From: Sporichthya brevicatena
GTDB taxonomy: Bacteria > Actinomycetota > Actinomycetes > Sporichthyales > Sporichthyaceae
Reading direction: 5' to 3'
DNA length: 64,000 bases
Assembly (NCBI RefSeq): GCF_039525035.1
Contig: NZ_BAAAHE010000026.1
Coordinates: 62,001-126,000, forward strand
Made by a program: the position numbers and the translations under genes. Below are positions 18,616 through 27,873 of this stretch, in pieces. Below the pieces are notes generated by a model, which had not been told where the DNA came from, ran no database searches, and saw nothing but the letters and a program-made list of their open reading frames with translations. Positions within the stretch are counted from its first letter, which is position 1; the number at the start of each line of letters is the position of its first letter.

Positions 18616-19161
18616 GTGGCGATCCAGCCCATCCGCCTGTTCGGCGACCCCGTCCTCCGTACCCCGGCGGCGCCGGTCACCGAGTTCGATCGCGAGCTCC
18701 GGCAGCTGGTCGCAGACCTGACCGAGACCATGCGGGACGCGCCCGGGGCCGGCCTGGCGGCCCCCCAGATCGGCGTCAGCCTCCGCGTGTTCACGTACTG
18801 GGTGGACAACGAGCTCGGCCACCTGGTGAACCCGGTCCTCGACCTCTCCGACGAGGAGCAGGACGGCGAGGAGGGGTGCCTCTCGCTCCCGGGCCTCAGC
18901 TTCCCGACCACGCGGGCGCTGCGGGTCGTCGCCAAGGGCCAGAACATGTACGGGGAGCCGGTGGAGCTCGTCGGCTCCCACCTGCTGGCCCGCTGCGTGC
19001 AGCACGAGACCGATCACCTCGACGGGATCCTGTTCGTCGACCGCCTGGACGACGAGACCCGCCGTGCCGCCCTGCGCGCGATCCGGGAGTCCGCGTGGGC
19101 CGACGGCACCCCGCCCCAGATCAAGATCTCGCCGCACGCCACCGCCGGCCGCGCGATCTGA
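18616..19161 (+). CDS. def: Peptide deformylase
   Basis: 181 residues; removes the formyl group from the N-terminal Met of new proteins. All three motifs are intact: GAGLAAPQIGVS (near residue 43), EEGCLSLPG (near residue 91, metal-ligand Cys) and QHETDHLDGILF (near residue 133, HExxH metal site). GTG start at 18616. The gene precedes fmt by 9 bp, so formylation of initiator tRNA and deformylation of products are encoded together, as in many bacteria. Confidence 0.96.
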   Translation: MAIQPIRLFGDPVLRTPAAPVTEFDRELRQLVADLTETMRDAPGAGLAAPQIGVSLRVFTYWVDNELGHLVNPVLDLSDEEQDGEEGCLSLPGLSFPTTRALRVVAKGQNMYGEPVELVGSHLLARCVQHETDHLDGILFVDRLDDETRRAALRAIRESAWADGTPPQIKISPHATAGRAI

Positions 19162-19170
19162 CGGCTCCTC

Positions 19171-20109
19171 ATGCGTCTGGTCTTCGCCGGTACTCCGGAG
19201 GTCGCGCTCCCCAGCCTGCGCGCCCTGCTCGACTCCCACCACGACGTCGTCGCCGTCGTGACCCGTCCCGACGCCCCGACCGGGCGTGGCCGCACCCTGC
19301 GCCCCAGCCCGGTAGCTGAGGTCGCGGCGGAGGCGGGACTCGAGATCCTGCGGCCGCCGTCGCCGAAGGACCCCGAGTTCCTCGACCGGCTCACGCAGAT
19401 CGCGCCGGACTGCGCGCCGGTCGTGGCCTACGGCGGTCTGCTGCCGGACGACGCGCTCGCGATCCCGCCGCACGGCTGGGTGAACCTGCACTTCTCCCTG
19501 CTGCCCGCGTGGCGCGGCGCCGCCCCGGTGCAGCGCGCCGTCCTCGCCGGTGACGAGATCACCGGCGCGACGACGTTCCGGATCGTCCGTGAGCTCGACG
19601 CCGGGCCGGTCTTCGGCGTCCTCACCGAGACGATCCGCCCGACCGACACCAGCGGCGATCTGCTCGGCCGGCTCGCCGAGGCCGGCGCGGGCCTGCTGCT
19701 CGCCACCCTCGACGGCATCGAGGCGGGGTCGGTCGAGGCCGTGCCGCAGCCGGCCGACGGCGTCTCGCTCGCCCCGAAGCTCAACCCCGCCGACGCCGAG
19801 GTCGACTGGCGGGCACCCGCGATGCACGTCGACCGCCTGATCCGGGCGTGCACCCCAGCCCCGGCGGCGTGGACGCTCTTCCGCGGCGAGCGCGTGCGCC
19901 TCGGTCCCGTGACGCTCCGTCAGGACAGTCGCGGCCTCGCGCCGGGGGAGCTGCTCGTCGAGAAGAACGCGGTTCTGGTCGGGACCGGGACGCACGGCGT
20001 GGCCCTCGGCGATGTGACGGCGCCGGGCAAGAAGCCGATGCGCGCCGCCGACTGGGCCCGCGGTGCCCGCCCGTCCTCCGGGGAGCTGCTCGGCGGCGAG
20101 GCGTCGTGA
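19171..20109 (+). CDS. fmt: Methionyl-tRNA formyltransferase
   Basis: 312 residues; transfers formyl from 10-formyl-THF to Met-tRNA. The hydrolase-like domain has [16 protein letters not shown] at the start and the catalytic [20 protein letters not shown] near residue 105, with Asn and His of the active site, followed by ELDAGPVF with the catalytic Asp. The C-terminal tRNA-binding domain begins near residue 205 ([16 protein letters not shown]). ATG start 9 bp after def. Its stop overlaps the rsmB GTG start, indicating coupled translation. Confidence 0.96.
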   Translation: MRLVFAGTPEVALPSLRALLDSHHDVVAVVTRPDAPTGRGRTLRPSPVAEVAAEAGLEILRPPSPKDPEFLDRLTQIAPDCAPVVAYGGLLPDDALAIPPHGWVNLHFSLLPAWRGAAPVQRAVLAGDEITGATTFRIVRELDAGPVFGVLTETIRPTDTSGDLLGRLAEAGAGLLLATLDGIEAGSVEAVPQPADGVSLAPKLNPADAEVDWRAPAMHVDRLIRACTPAPAAWTLFRGERVRLGPVTLRQDSRGLAPGELLVEKNAVLVGTGTHGVALGDVTAPGKKPMRAADWARGARPSSGELLGGEAS

Positions 20110-21563
20110 ACGACGACCCCCGCGGACGCTCGCGGCGGGGTGGCCGACCGGCATCGCGGTCCGGTGACCGAGCCCGTCAGCGCAACCCCCGCAGCGAGCC
20201 GGCCGACCCCGCGCGCCGGGCGGCGTTCGACCTGCTGCGGGCGGTGGCGGACCGGGACGCGTACGCCAACCTCGTCCTGCCCGGCCTGCTGCGCGAGCGT
20301 GGCCTGACCGGGCGCGACGCCGCCTTCGCCACCGAGCTCGGCTACGGCACCCTGCGCGCCCAGGGCACCTACGACGCGATCCTGGCCGCCTGCGTCGACC
20401 GTCCGCTGGAGAAGCTCGACCCCGGGGTCGTCGAGGTGCTGCGCCTGGGTGCGCACCAGTTGCTCGGCCTGCGGACGCCGCCCCACGCCGCCGTCTCGGC
20501 GACCGTCGCGCTGTGCCGGGCCGCCGTCGGCCCCGGACCGGCCGGTCTGGTGAACGCCGTGCTCCGCAAGGTCTCCGCCCACGACCTGGACGCCTGGGCC
20601 GCCGAGCTCGGCCCGGCCCGGGACGCCGACCCCGCCGGACACCTCGCCCTGCGGCACGCCCACCCGCGTTGGGTCGTCTCCGCCGTCGCGGACGCCCTCG
20701 GCGCCGGGGGACGGGCCGACTGGGACGAGGTCGAGGCCGCCCTCGCCGCGAACAACGCCCCGCCGCGCGTCACGCTCGTCGCCCGCCCGGGGCGAGCCGC
20801 CGTCGACGACCTGGTCGCGGCCGGCGCGCAGGCGGCCCCGTACTCGCGGGTCGGTGCGATCCTGCCCGGCGGCGACCCGGGCGGGCTGTCGCTCGTGCGC
20901 TCCGGCGCGGCCGGTGTGCAGGACGAGGGCAGCCAACTCGTCACCCTCGCGCTCGCCGACGCGCCCCTCGACGGACCCGACGCCCGCTGGCTCGACATGT
21001 GCGCCGGTCCCGGCGGCAAGGCCGCGCTGCTGGCCGGGCTGGCCGGCGAACGCGGTGCCTGGCTCGTGGCGGCCGAGGTCGCCCCGCACCGCGCGCGTCT
21101 GGTCGCCGCCGCGCTCGGGTCCGAACGCGCGGCGGCACCGGTGGTGGCCGACGGCCGCGCGCCGGCGTGGCCCGCCGACACGTTCGACCGCGTCCTCGTC
21201 GACGCCCCGTGCACCGGCCTCGGCGCGCTGCGCCGGCGTCCGGAGAGCCGGTGGCGCCGCGAACCCGGCGACGTCGGCCGGTTGTTCGACCTGCAGCGCG
21301 AACTGCTGCTCTCGGCCATCGGCTCCGCCCGGCCCGGGGGACTCGTCGCCTACGTCACCTGCTCGCCGCACCCGGGGGAGACCCGCGGGGTCGTCGCCGC
21401 CGCGACCGCCGACTCGGCCCGGTCCGGCCGCCCCGTCGAGCCCGTCGACGCCCGGTCCCTGTTCCCCCGTGTCCCCGACCTCGGCGACGGCCCCCACGTC
21501 CAGCTCTGGCCCCACCGCCACGGCACCGACGCGATGTTCCTCGCGCTGCTCCGCCGCTCCTGA
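20106..21563 (+). CDS. rsmB: 16S rRNA (cytosine-967-C5)-methyltransferase RsmB/Sun family
   Basis: 485 residues. An N-terminal NusB-like RNA-binding domain ([20 protein letters not shown], near residue 37) is followed by a SAM-dependent methyltransferase: the SAM site is [10 protein letters not shown] near residue 298 and the two cysteines are in [16 protein letters not shown] and [11 protein letters not shown]. The PCTG Cys is the release base and the TCS Cys the nucleophile in this family. GTG at 20106 overlaps the fmt stop (GTGA). The first 35 residues are an Arg-rich tail. The stop codon is inside a 15-bp tandem duplication (unit CCGCCGCTCCTGACC at 21551 and 21566), just before the palindromic repeat block. 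Confidence 0.94.
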   Translation: MNDDPRGRSRRGGRPASRSGDRARQRNPRSEPADPARRAAFDLLRAVADRDAYANLVLPGLLRERGLTGRDAAFATELGYGTLRAQGTYDAILAACVDRPLEKLDPGVVEVLRLGAHQLLGLRTPPHAAVSATVALCRAAVGPGPAGLVNAVLRKVSAHDLDAWAAELGPARDADPAGHLALRHAHPRWVVSAVADALGAGGRADWDEVEAALAANNAPPRVTLVARPGRAAVDDLVAAGAQAAPYSRVGAILPGGDPGGLSLVRSGAAGVQDEGSQLVTLALADAPLDGPDARWLDMCAGPGGKAALLAGLAGERGAWLVAAEVAPHRARLVAAALGSERAAAPVVADGRAPAWPADTFDRVLVDAPCTGLGALRRRPESRWRREPGDVGRLFDLQRELLLSAIGSARPGGLVAYVTCSPHPGETRGVVAAATADSARSGRPVEPVDARSLFPRVPDLGDGPHVQLWPHRHGTDAMFLALLRRS

Positions 21564-21595
21564 CCCCGCCGCTCCTGACCCCGCCGCGCCGACCC

Positions 21596-21738
21596 CTGCG
21601 GGATGACGTCCCGCAGTGATGCCCTGTCAGCCCGGGCTAAGGCTGACACCCCCACCCTCCGGGACCTCATCCCGCAGAGATGCCCTGTCAGCCCGGGCTA
21701 GGGCTGACACCCCCACCCTGCGGGACGTCATCCCGCAG
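21596..21738. repeat. Intergenic palindrome block, family A: 61-bp tandem duplication bounded by inverted arms
   Basis: Two 61-bp units (21617-21677 and 21678-21738) differ at only a few positions. Each contains TGCCCTGTCAGCCCGGGCTA, a GTCAGCC/GGCTGAC hairpin, a CCCCCACCC stretch and a copy of CGGGAC[C/G]TCATCCCGCA. The last copy, at 21718-21738, is the exact reverse complement of 21596-21616, so the block is bounded by 21-bp inverted arms. A related block with the same arms and the same 15-mer in opposite orientation lies at 40404-40480. It is non-coding, in the 267-bp gap after rsmB, and can fold into several hairpins, so it may also end transcription. Confidence 0.85.
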
Positions 21739-21829
21739 GAGAGGGGCGGGGGGGTACGCAGGATTTCGTAGGGGCGGAGCCGCTCAGGGGAGGACGCGGG
21801 AGAGCGGCGGGGTAGGGACTCTGGTGATC

Positions 21830-22348
21830 ATGAGTACCCAGACCTCCCCCCCGGCCCGCGTGGCCCTGTCGCGCCCCGCGCGGCGGGTGGCGCTGGTCGT
21901 GCACATCGTCGCGTCGGGGGCGTGGCTCGGGCTCGAGATCGCGCTCGGGGCGCTGGTCCTCGCCGCACTCGCGACGGACGACCCGATGCGGGAGGCGGCG
22001 GTGCTGCAGGCGATCGAGGTCGTCGCCGTCGGGCCGATGATCGCCGCCGGGGCGCTGACGCTGGTCTCCGGGATCGTGCTCGGCCTCGGGACGAAGTGGG
22101 GCCTGCTGCGCTACCGCTGGGTCGCGGTGAAGCTGGTGCTCAACGTGGTCCTGCTGGTGCTCGTCCTCGTGGCGCTGCGCCCCGGGGCGGCCGAGGTCGC
22201 GGAGACGGGCCGGGCCCTGGCCGCGGGGACGGCGAGCGAGCGCGGCCCCGGCGACCTGGTCTTCCCGCCGATCGTCTCGACGATCGCTCTGTCGTTCGCG
22301 ATCACCCTGTCGGTGGTCAAGCCGTGGGGTCGCCTGCGCCGCGGGTGA
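21830..22348 (+). CDS. Small integral membrane protein (DUF2269-like)
   Basis: 172 residues with four membrane helices: around residues 22-42 (HIVASGAWLGLEIALGALVL), 55-80, 95-115 and 145-165. The first helix begins with a conserved His and ends before a short loop, the pattern of DUF2269-like predicted membrane proteins. No catalytic motif is evident and no function is established. ATG at 21830 is preferred; GTG at 21824 is in frame two codons upstream. It follows the repeat block and precedes the first potassium permease by 22 bp, so it may be co-transcribed with that locus. Confidence 0.65.
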   Translation: MSTQTSPPARVALSRPARRVALVVHIVASGAWLGLEIALGALVLAALATDDPMREAAVLQAIEVVAVGPMIAAGALTLVSGIVLGLGTKWGLLRYRWVAVKLVLNVVLLVLVLVALRPGAAEVAETGRALAAGTASERGPGDLVFPPIVSTIALSFAITLSVVKPWGRLRRG

Positions 22349-22370
22349 GCGGTCGTGTTCCATTCTCCCC

Positions 22371-24338
22371 GTGAGTTTCGCCCGGGTCCCCAAGCGGATC
22401 CTGCTGGGGACCCCGATGCGCAGCGACAGGCTCGGGGACACCCTGCTGCGGAAGCGGGTCGGCCTGGCGATCTTCGCCTCCGGCCCGCTGTCGTCGGTCG
22501 CCTACGCGCCGCAGGAGATCTTCCTGGTGCTCTCGGTCGCCGGGGCGGCGTACTTCCAGGAGGCGGCCTGGTTCGGGCTCGCGATCGGCGTCCTGATGGT
22601 CGTCGTCATCTCCTCCTACCGGCAGAGCGTGCGGGAGTACCCCGGCGGCGGCGGTGACTACGACGTCGCGATGGACAACCTCGGCCGCACCGGCGGTCTC
22701 ACGGTCGCCAGCGCCCTGATCGTCGACTACGTCGTCACCGTCGCGGTCTCGGTCTCCGCCGGCGTCGACAACCTCGGCGCCGCCGTCCCCTTCGTGGCCG
22801 AGCACCGCGTGCCGACGGCGCTGGCGGTCATCGCCGTCCTGATGCTGCTCAACCTGCGGGGTATGGCCGAGTCGGGTTTCTGGTTCGCGATCCCCGCCTA
22901 CACCTTCGTGGTCGGCGTCCTGGCCCTGATCGGCGTCGGCCTGTTCCGCATCCTCGTCCTCGACGACGACGTCAAGGCACCCACCGCCGACTACGAGGTG
23001 GTGGCGAGCTCCAGCGGCGTCACGGGTCTCGCGCTCGCGTTCCTGCTCGTCCGCGCGTTCTGCGCCGGCAGCGTCGCCCTCGCCGGCGTCGAGCAGTCGG
23101 CCAACGGCGTCCCCGCGTTCCGCGAGCCCAAGGGCCGCAACGCCGCGACCGTCCTGCTGTTCATGGGCGGCATGGCGATCACGATGTTCGCCGGCCTCGT
23201 GACGCTGGCCGCCCTGACGGACTTCAAGGTCGCGGACGACCCGGCCACCGAGATCCTCATCGACGGGCAGCCGGCCGGACCCGACTACGAGCAGGACCCG
23301 ATCATCGCCCAGATGGCCGAGGCGGTCTTCGGGGACGGGTCCTGGCCGTTCCTGGCCCTCGCCGTCACCACGACGCTGATCCTGTTCTTCGCCGCGAACA
23401 CCTCGTTCAACGGTTTCCCGCAACTCGGGTCGATCCTGGCGCGGGACCGCTGGCTGCCGGGGCAGCTGCGCCAGCGCGGGGACCGGCTCAGCTACAGCAA
23501 CAGCATCGTCGCCCTGGCGATCGCCGCGGGCGTGCTCGTCTACCTCGTGGACGTGAACGTGTCGAGCCTGGTCGGCATGTACATCGTCGCGGTCTTCATC
23601 TCCCTGACGCTGGGTCAGGTCGGGCTCGCGAAGCATTGGACGACGTTGCTGCGGTCCGGCGCCGAGTCCGTCCCGCGGCGCCGGCTCCACCGCGACCGGG
23701 CGGTCAACGTCGTCGGAGCGGTGTGCACCGGAGCGGTCCTCGGAGTCGTCCTGGTCTCCGACTTCCTCGACGGCGCCTGGGTCGTCGTCGCCGCGGTCCC
23801 GGTCTTCTTCGCGATGATGCACAAGATCGCGAAGCACTACGACCAGCTCAACGCCGAGCTGACCCCGACCAAGGGCGGGGTCACCCTGCCCAGCCGGATC
23901 CACGGGATCGTGCTCGTCTCCAAGCTGCACACCCCGACCCTGCGCGCGCTCGCCTTCGCCCGGGCGACCCGGCCGGACACCCTCGTCGCGCTCACGGTGC
24001 AGACCTCGCCGGAGAGCACCGCCGAGCTGCTGCGCGAGTGGGCCGAGCACGACATCGAGGTGCCGCTCACGGTGCTCGACTCCCCGTACCGCGAGGTGAC
24101 GCGGCCGGTGCTCGAGTACGTCCGCAACGTGCGCGTCGCGAGCCCGCGCGACGTCATCTGCGTCTTCGTCCCGGAGTACGTCGTCGGCAAGTGGTGGGAG
24201 CAGCTGCTCCACAACCAGACCCCGCTACGCCTGAAGGCGAGGCTGCTCTTCCAGCCCGGGGTGATGGTCACCAGCGTCCCGTGGCAGCTCGGCTCGGCCG
24301 AGCAGCTCGAGGCCCGGCGGACCTACAAGCCGCGCTGA
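22371..24338 (+). CDS. KimA-type potassium/proton symporter (APC superfamily), first copy
   Basis: 655 residues: about 12 membrane helices to residue 480 and a cytosolic domain after it. It follows Bacillus KimA (YdaO) closely in its signatures: ASGPLSSVAYAPQEIFLVLS at residue 37, YPGGGGDYDVAMDNLG at residue 87, LIVDYVVTVAVSVSAGVDNL after it, and FFAANTSFNGFPQL in the C-terminal bundle. KimA imports K+ with high affinity. A generic annotation would say amino acid permease. In the second half FCAGSVALAGVEQSANG replaces the KimA-like GVEAIANG found in the next gene, so the two copies are not equivalent. GTG start at 22371 with no strong ribosome site. No room for a c-di-AMP riboswitch upstream. 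Confidence 0.8.
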   Translation: MSFARVPKRILLGTPMRSDRLGDTLLRKRVGLAIFASGPLSSVAYAPQEIFLVLSVAGAAYFQEAAWFGLAIGVLMVVVISSYRQSVREYPGGGGDYDVAMDNLGRTGGLTVASALIVDYVVTVAVSVSAGVDNLGAAVPFVAEHRVPTALAVIAVLMLLNLRGMAESGFWFAIPAYTFVVGVLALIGVGLFRILVLDDDVKAPTADYEVVASSSGVTGLALAFLLVRAFCAGSVALAGVEQSANGVPAFREPKGRNAATVLLFMGGMAITMFAGLVTLAALTDFKVADDPATEILIDGQPAGPDYEQDPIIAQMAEAVFGDGSWPFLALAVTTTLILFFAANTSFNGFPQLGSILARDRWLPGQLRQRGDRLSYSNSIVALAIAAGVLVYLVDVNVSSLVGMYIVAVFISLTLGQVGLAKHWTTLLRSGAESVPRRRLHRDRAVNVVGAVCTGAVLGVVLVSDFLDGAWVVVAAVPVFFAMMHKIAKHYDQLNAELTPTKGGVTLPSRIHGIVLVSKLHTPTLRALAFARATRPDTLVALTVQTSPESTAELLREWAEHDIEVPLTVLDSPYREVTRPVLEYVRNVRVASPRDVICVFVPEYVVGKWWEQLLHNQTPLRLKARLLFQPGVMVTSVPWQLGSAEQLEARRTYKPR

Positions 24339-24435
24339 GCGGGCTCCCGCGACCGGCCGGTGTCAAGAACCCGTCAGGATCCGCGGCCCACCCGCCAGGG
24401 AGCCGTCAAGGCCGACCATCCGGGGCGAGCACCGG

Positions 24436-26415
24436 ATGTTGGTTGAGGACGTGACCATTCTCCATTCCCCGAAGCGGCTCCTGCTCGGGTCGCCTCTGCG
24501 ATCGGACCGCCTCGGGGAGACGCTGCTGCGCAAACGCATCGCGTTGCCGATCTTCGCCTCGGACCCTCTGTCGTCGGTCGCGTACGCGCCGCAGGAGATC
24601 TTCCTCGTGCTCTCGGTCGCGGGCGTGACCTACTACTCGTACAGCTTCTGGTTCGCGGTCGCGGTGGCGGTCCTGATGGGTACCGTCGTCGCCTCCTACC
24701 GCCAGAACGTCCACGCTTATCCCGGCGGCGGGGGCGACTACGAGGTGGCGACCCGCAACCTCGGGGAGGCCGGCGGACTGACCGTCGCGAGTGCACTGCT
24801 CGTCGACTACGTCCTCACCGTGGCGGTGTCGGTCGCGGCCGGCGTCGACAACCTGGCCTCCGCCGTCGGGGTCGTGGGCGCGCACAAGGTCGCTGTGGCG
24901 CTCAGTGTGATCACCCTGCTGACCCTGGTGAACCTGCGCGGCGTCAAGGAGGCCGGCGTCGCGTTCGCGCTCCCGACCTACGCCTTCGTCGTCGGGGTCC
25001 TGACGCTGATCGCGGTCGGGCTGACGAAGGTCTTCGTCCTCGGCGACGATCTGCGGGCGCCGACGGCGGGGTACGAGATCGTCGCCGAGCACAGCGACCT
25101 GACCGGCCTGGCGCTCGTGTTCCTCCTCATGCGCACCTTCGCCTCCGGCTGCGCGGCCCTGACCGGCGTGGAGGCCATCGCCAACGGCGTGCCCGCGTTC
25201 CGGGAGCCGAAGAGCCGGAACGCGGCGACCACCCTGCTGGTGATGGGCGCGCTCGCGGTCTCGATGTTCGGGGGGCTGATCCTGCTCGGGCAGCAGTCGG
25301 ACCTGCGGGTCGCCGAGCGCCCGGCGACCGAGATCCTCATCGACGGCGTGCCCGCCGGGCCGGACTACCACCAGGACCCGATCATCGCCCAGGTCGCGGC
25401 GGCCGTCTTCGGCGACGGCTCGTTCGCCTTCGTCTACCTCGCGGCCGTGACGGCGCTGATCCTGTTCTTCGCCGCGAACACGGCCTACAACGGCTTCCCG
25501 CTGCTCGCGTCGGTCCTGGCACACGATCACTACCTGCCGCGCCAGCTCCGCCAGCGCGGGGACCGCCTCGCGTACAGCAACGGCATCGTCCTGCTCGCGG
25601 TGGCCGCCGGGGCCCTGGTCTACGCGTTCGACGCCGAGGTCACGCGCCTGATCCAGCTGTACATCATCGGGGTCTTCGTCTCGTTCACCCTCGGCCAGAC
25701 CGGGATGGTGCGGCACTGGACGCGGCTGCTCCGCACCGAGACCAAGCCGGCCCGCCGGTCACGGATGATCCGGGCGCGGGTGATCAACTCCGTCGGTCTG
25801 TTCTTCACCGGGGCGGTGCTCGTCATCGTGCTCGTCACGAAGTTCACCCACGGGGCGTACCTGGTGCTGATCGCGATGCCGATCCTGTTCGCCGGGATGA
25901 AGGGCATCCGGCGCCACTACGACCGACTGGTCGACGAGCTCACGCCCCCGCCCGCCGGCGTGACGCTCCCCAGCCGGATCCACAGCATCGTGCTGATCTC
26001 GCGGCTCCACACACCCGCGCTGCGCGCTCTCGCCTTCGCCCGCGCCACCCGGCCGGACACGCTGACGGCGCTGACCGTGCAGATCTCTCCGACCGCCACG
26101 CGGGCGCTGCTCGAGGACTGGGCGCGCCGGGACATCCCGGTCCCGCTCACGGTGGTCGACTCGCCGTACCGGGACGTCATCGGGTCCATCGTGGAGTACG
26201 TGCGCACGCAGCGCCGGGAGAGTCCGCGTGACGTCGTGTGCGTGTTCATCCCGGAGTACGTCGTCGGACACTGGTGGGAGCAGTTGCTGCACAACCAGAC
26301 GGCGCTGCGGCTCAAGGCGCGGCTGCTGTTCCAACCGGGGGTGATGGTCACCAGCGTCCCCTGGCAGATCGGGTCCGCGGCGGGCCGCGAGTCACGCCGT
26401 ACGCCGGTCGCCTGA
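24436..26415 (+). CDS. KimA-type potassium/proton symporter (APC superfamily), second copy
   Basis: 659 residues, paralogue of the preceding gene along its full length. It is closer to Bacillus KimA in the transport core: ASDPLSSVAYAPQEIFLVLS, YPGGGGDYEVATRNLGE, ASGCAALTGVEAIANGVPAF and VFVSFTLGQTGMVRHW. The cytosolic part after residue 500 (LPSRIHSIVLISRLHTPALR onward) matches the first copy and resembles the regulatory domain of KimA. It should import K+ in the cytoplasmic membrane. ATG at 24436 is used; GTG at 24451 is possible. It is 97 bp after copy one and 6 bp before the sensor kinase, whose likely role is to control it. Confidence 0.82.
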   Translation: MLVEDVTILHSPKRLLLGSPLRSDRLGETLLRKRIALPIFASDPLSSVAYAPQEIFLVLSVAGVTYYSYSFWFAVAVAVLMGTVVASYRQNVHAYPGGGGDYEVATRNLGEAGGLTVASALLVDYVLTVAVSVAAGVDNLASAVGVVGAHKVAVALSVITLLTLVNLRGVKEAGVAFALPTYAFVVGVLTLIAVGLTKVFVLGDDLRAPTAGYEIVAEHSDLTGLALVFLLMRTFASGCAALTGVEAIANGVPAFREPKSRNAATTLLVMGALAVSMFGGLILLGQQSDLRVAERPATEILIDGVPAGPDYHQDPIIAQVAAAVFGDGSFAFVYLAAVTALILFFAANTAYNGFPLLASVLAHDHYLPRQLRQRGDRLAYSNGIVLLAVAAGALVYAFDAEVTRLIQLYIIGVFVSFTLGQTGMVRHWTRLLRTETKPARRSRMIRARVINSVGLFFTGAVLVIVLVTKFTHGAYLVLIAMPILFAGMKGIRRHYDRLVDELTPPPAGVTLPSRIHSIVLISRLHTPALRALAFARATRPDTLTALTVQISPTATRALLEDWARRDIPVPLTVVDSPYRDVIGSIVEYVRTQRRESPRDVVCVFIPEYVVGHWWEQLLHNQTALRLKARLLFQPGVMVTSVPWQIGSAAGRESRRTPVA

Positions 26416-26421
26416 CGGGGT

Positions 26422-27873
26422 GTGAGACTGATACCCGTGCCGGACGACGAACCCTCGAGCGCGGGCGCGGGACTGCCCCGAACGCGGCGCTGGGCGGCCC
26501 TCGGCACCGCGGCCGCGGTGCTCCCGGCGATGACGGTGGTCATGGTCGGGGTGCGCGAGAACCTGGACCTCGAAAGCGTGCTCCTGCTCTACGTCCTCGC
26601 CGTCGTGCTGATCTCACTGCTCGGAGGCGTGCTGCCCGCGGTGGTCGCTGCGGCCGCCGCTCTGCTGCTCGCGACGCACTGGTTCACCGAACCCTACGGC
26701 GACTGGGACGTCACCCACCGGCTGGACGCCATCGCCCTCGTCACCTTCGGGCTCGTCGCGGTCGGGGTCAGCGTCACCGTCGAGCTCGCGGCACGGGCGC
26801 GGGTGGCGGCCGCGCGCGAACGGGTCGAGGCGGACCTGCTCTCGCGGGTCACCTCCGGCCCCGTGCGCGAGACCTCGCTGGCCGACGTGCTCACGCAGGT
26901 CCGGGACGCCTTCGGCATGACCTCGGTCGCTTTGCTCGCGGATGCTTCGACCGGGTCGCCCCGCACCGTGGGCCGGGTCGGCCCGCCGCTCACCGAGGCG
27001 CCGGTAATCTCGGCCGATGCCGGGGACGGGCTGCGGCTCGTGGCCGTGGGCCCCGAGCACCTCGCGGCCGACCGGCGGCTCTTCGGTCGCCTCGCCGGAG
27101 CGGCCGCCCGGGCCTGGGACGCGCAGCGCCTGGCCGAGGCGGCCGCGCAGGAGGCGGCGCGGGCGGCGGACCTCGCCGAGGTCGACCGGCTGCGATCGGC
27201 TCTGCTCGCCGCGGTCGGACACGACCTGCGCACGCCGCTGGCCGGGATCAAGGCCGCGGTGTCCAGCCTGCGGGCACCCGACGTCGCCTTCGCGGAGGCG
27301 GACCGCGCGGAACTGCTGGCCCAGATCGAGAACTCCGCCGACCGACTCGACGAACTGGTGGCGAACCTGCTCGCGATGAGCCGGCTCCAGGCCGGTGTGC
27401 TCTCGGTGCAGATCGCCCCGGTCGCGCTCGACGAGGTCGTCGCGCGTGTGCTCCTCGAAGGGTCCCGCGACACCCCCGTCGAGGTCGACGTCCCCGACGA
27501 CCTGCCCCATGCCCGCACCGACGGCGGACTGCTCGAGCGTGTGGTGGCGAACGTGGTCGACAACGCGTGCCGGTTCGCCCCGGCGGGGACCGTCGTGCGC
27601 ATCGTCGGACGCGCGACGGCCGACGGGCGGGCCCTGCGCCTGGCGGTGACCGACCGCGGCCCCGGCGTTCCGCCGGAGCAGTGGGAGGAGATGTTCACCC
27701 CGTTTCAGCGGCTCGACGATCGCAGCGGGCCCGGGGTCGGCCTCGGTCTCGCGATCGCGCGGGGCTTCACGACCGCGGTCGGCGGCACCCTGACTCCGTC
27801 CGCGACCGAGGGTGGCGGTCTGACGATGACGCTGACGCTCCCGCTCGAGCCGGATTCGGCGGGCCGCACATGA
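26422..27873 (+). CDS. KdpD-like sensor histidine kinase without the N-terminal KdpD/Usp domain
   Basis: 483 residues. A four-helix DUF4118 membrane domain (residues about 28-120, containing LLLYVLAVVLISLLGG and HWFTEPYGDW) is the one found in the middle of KdpD. A GAF-like stretch follows, then the kinase: H-box VGHDLRTPLAGIKA (His near 267), N-box VVDNACRFAP, G1 DRGPGVP and G2 GVGLGLAIARG. The long cytosolic sensor region of true KdpD is absent. Next to two KimA-type transporters, a potassium-linked sensor is likely; the ligand is not known. GTG start 6 bp after the permease; its stop overlaps the regulator ATG (ATGA). Confidence 0.83.
   Translation: MRLIPVPDDEPSSAGAGLPRTRRWAALGTAAAVLPAMTVVMVGVRENLDLESVLLLYVLAVVLISLLGGVLPAVVAAAAALLLATHWFTEPYGDWDVTHRLDAIALVTFGLVAVGVSVTVELAARARVAAARERVEADLLSRVTSGPVRETSLADVLTQVRDAFGMTSVALLADASTGSPRTVGRVGPPLTEAPVISADAGDGLRLVAVGPEHLAADRRLFGRLAGAAARAWDAQRLAEAAAQEAARAADLAEVDRLRSALLAAVGHDLRTPLAGIKAAVSSLRAPDVAFAEADRAELLAQIENSADRLDELVANLLAMSRLQAGVLSVQIAPVALDEVVARVLLEGSRDTPVEVDVPDDLPHARTDGGLLERVVANVVDNACRFAPAGTVVRIVGRATADGRALRLAVTDRGPGVPPEQWEEMFTPFQRLDDRSGPGVGLGLAIARGFTTAVGGTLTPSATEGGGLTMTLTLPLEPDSAGRT

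Noticed and set aside
21617-21738. CRISPR array
   Set aside because: The two 61-bp units abut directly without unique spacers and contain internal palindromes; no cas genes lie nearby. The 12-bp repeat at 53953 also has no spacers.
24339-24435. c-di-AMP (ydaO) riboswitch before the KimA-type genes
   Set aside because: Gaps of 22 and 97 bp are too short for the two-domain riboswitch and its terminator, and no matching core was seen.
22371-26415. Annotation of the two permeases as amino acid transporters
   Set aside because: They share the KimA-specific segments SSVAYAPQEI, YPGGGGDY and the long cytosolic domain, which favours potassium transport, though substrate is untested.
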